The notes under the pieces were generated by a model. That model was not told the DNA's origin and ran no database searches. It worked only from the letters and a program-made list of their open reading frames with translations. A stretch of DNA of 64,000 nt from Monosiga brevicollis MX1 (taxonomy: Eukaryota > Opisthokonta > Choanoflagellata > Craspedida > Salpingoecidae), in assembly GCF_000002865.3 (NCBI RefSeq), contig NW_001865071.1, positions 333,478-397,477 on the forward strand, in the 5' to 3' direction. Shown in pieces: positions 63,783 to 64,000 of this stretch; the first letter of the stretch is position 1; each line of letters begins with the position of its first letter. The position numbers and the translations under genes are program-made.

Positions 63783-64000
63783 CTTTTTGGCTTGGCTTGG
63801 CTTGGCTTGGCTTGGCTTGGCTTGTCGGAGCGGGACGGGTAGTATGCAACTAAAGTCACTGGTCAAGTCCGACTGTTTCCTCGGCTTTCTTACTTCTTGC
63901 TGTTTCCAGCACAAGATCCGACCCCCAAAGCAACGCAAACATCACACCCGGCGACTTTGGAGGTGAGTGCAGCCAAACAGCCATCACCCGGAGCAATGCG
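62439..64000 (+). CDS. Unknown protein with N-terminal membrane segments and a coiled coil (runs off the window)
   Basis: Six exons seen (62439-62876, 63009-63160, 63279-63344, 63431-63473, 63550-63709, 63910-63962); a GTGAGT donor at 63963 shows the gene continues. The N-terminus has two close hydrophobic stretches (LIAVGSLVVAFWAGAPWILI, then VGGSAATGLFAVGG). A Ser/Thr/Arg/Pro-rich region follows, then an Ala/Glu/Arg coiled coil (RAALEEETARRSEEAAQLRR) of about 50 residues. No family recognised. A membrane-anchored scaffold is one reading, but only the N-terminal 300 residues or so are visible. The intron at 63710-63909 contains a long poly-T and a (CTTGG)n array. Confidence 0.65.
63750..63824 (+). 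repeat. Poly-T followed by (CTTGG)n pentamer array
   Basis: About 33 T residues, then seven copies of a TTGGC pentamer, within one intron of the last gene. Confidence 0.95.

Overview
The window is nuclear DNA from a unicellular relative of animals, most likely a choanoflagellate of the Monosiga type (inference). It is gene-dense and GC-rich. Genes are cut by many short introns (mostly 60-180 nt) with ordinary GT/AG ends. The gene set mixes general eukaryotic genes with animal-type ones: a NET1-like RhoGEF, TM2D3, NELF-C/D, HSPA13, VMP1 and a receptor-tyrosine-kinase-like protein. Exon borders below were worked out by eye from splice sites, reading phase and remembered family sequences. Where I call a model closed, the exon lengths add up to an open frame.

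Layout, left to right: neutral sphingomyelinase-like (-, 69-2759); small membrane protein (+, 3682-4161); four-KH RNA-binding protein (-, 4921-8102); NET1-like RhoGEF (+, 8808-11427); IGHMBP2-like helicase (-, 11772-16950); TM2D3-like (-, 17471-18744); glucose-6-phosphate isomerase (+, 19689-22742); an intronless ParA-type ATPase gene (-, 23419-25110) between two 260-bp direct repeats; an AT-richer stretch with no clear gene (25581-26599); receptor-like pseudokinase (-, 26600-30637); CCT3 (-, 31594-34698); prohibitin-2 (+, 36278-37682); Ran (-, 38497-39454); VMP1 (+, 40603-43290); lactonase-type beta-propeller (-, 43679-45277); RanBP2-type zinc-finger/FG protein (+, 45829-46776); HSPA13 (+, 47586-50235); Derlin (-, 50527-51921); NELF-C/D (+, 52585-55982); TPT/SLC35 transporter (+, 56420-57677); lysyl-tRNA synthetase (+, 58217-60735, with an assembly gap); sialidase-like (-, 60905-62245); unknown membrane/coiled-coil protein (+, from 62439, running off the end).

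Most of these are unrelated housekeeping genes arranged as divergent and convergent pairs. Several act at the ER/Golgi (VMP1, HSPA13, Derlin, SLC35) and two in nuclear transport (Ran, the zinc-finger/FG protein), but nothing shows they are co-regulated. A clear regional habit is that many gene 5' flanks carry long (CT/GA)n or (CA)n tracts. A second habit is that first coding exons are very short.

The most unusual locus is 22893-25580. It holds a ParA/Soj-type ATPase with no introns, six AAGCAAA repeats just upstream of its start, and near-identical 260-bp direct repeats at both ends, flanked outside by the same 4 bases (GTCA). It looks like an inserted, partition-like cassette. Two enzymes also look catalytically dead: the sphingomyelinase-like protein and the receptor-like kinase.
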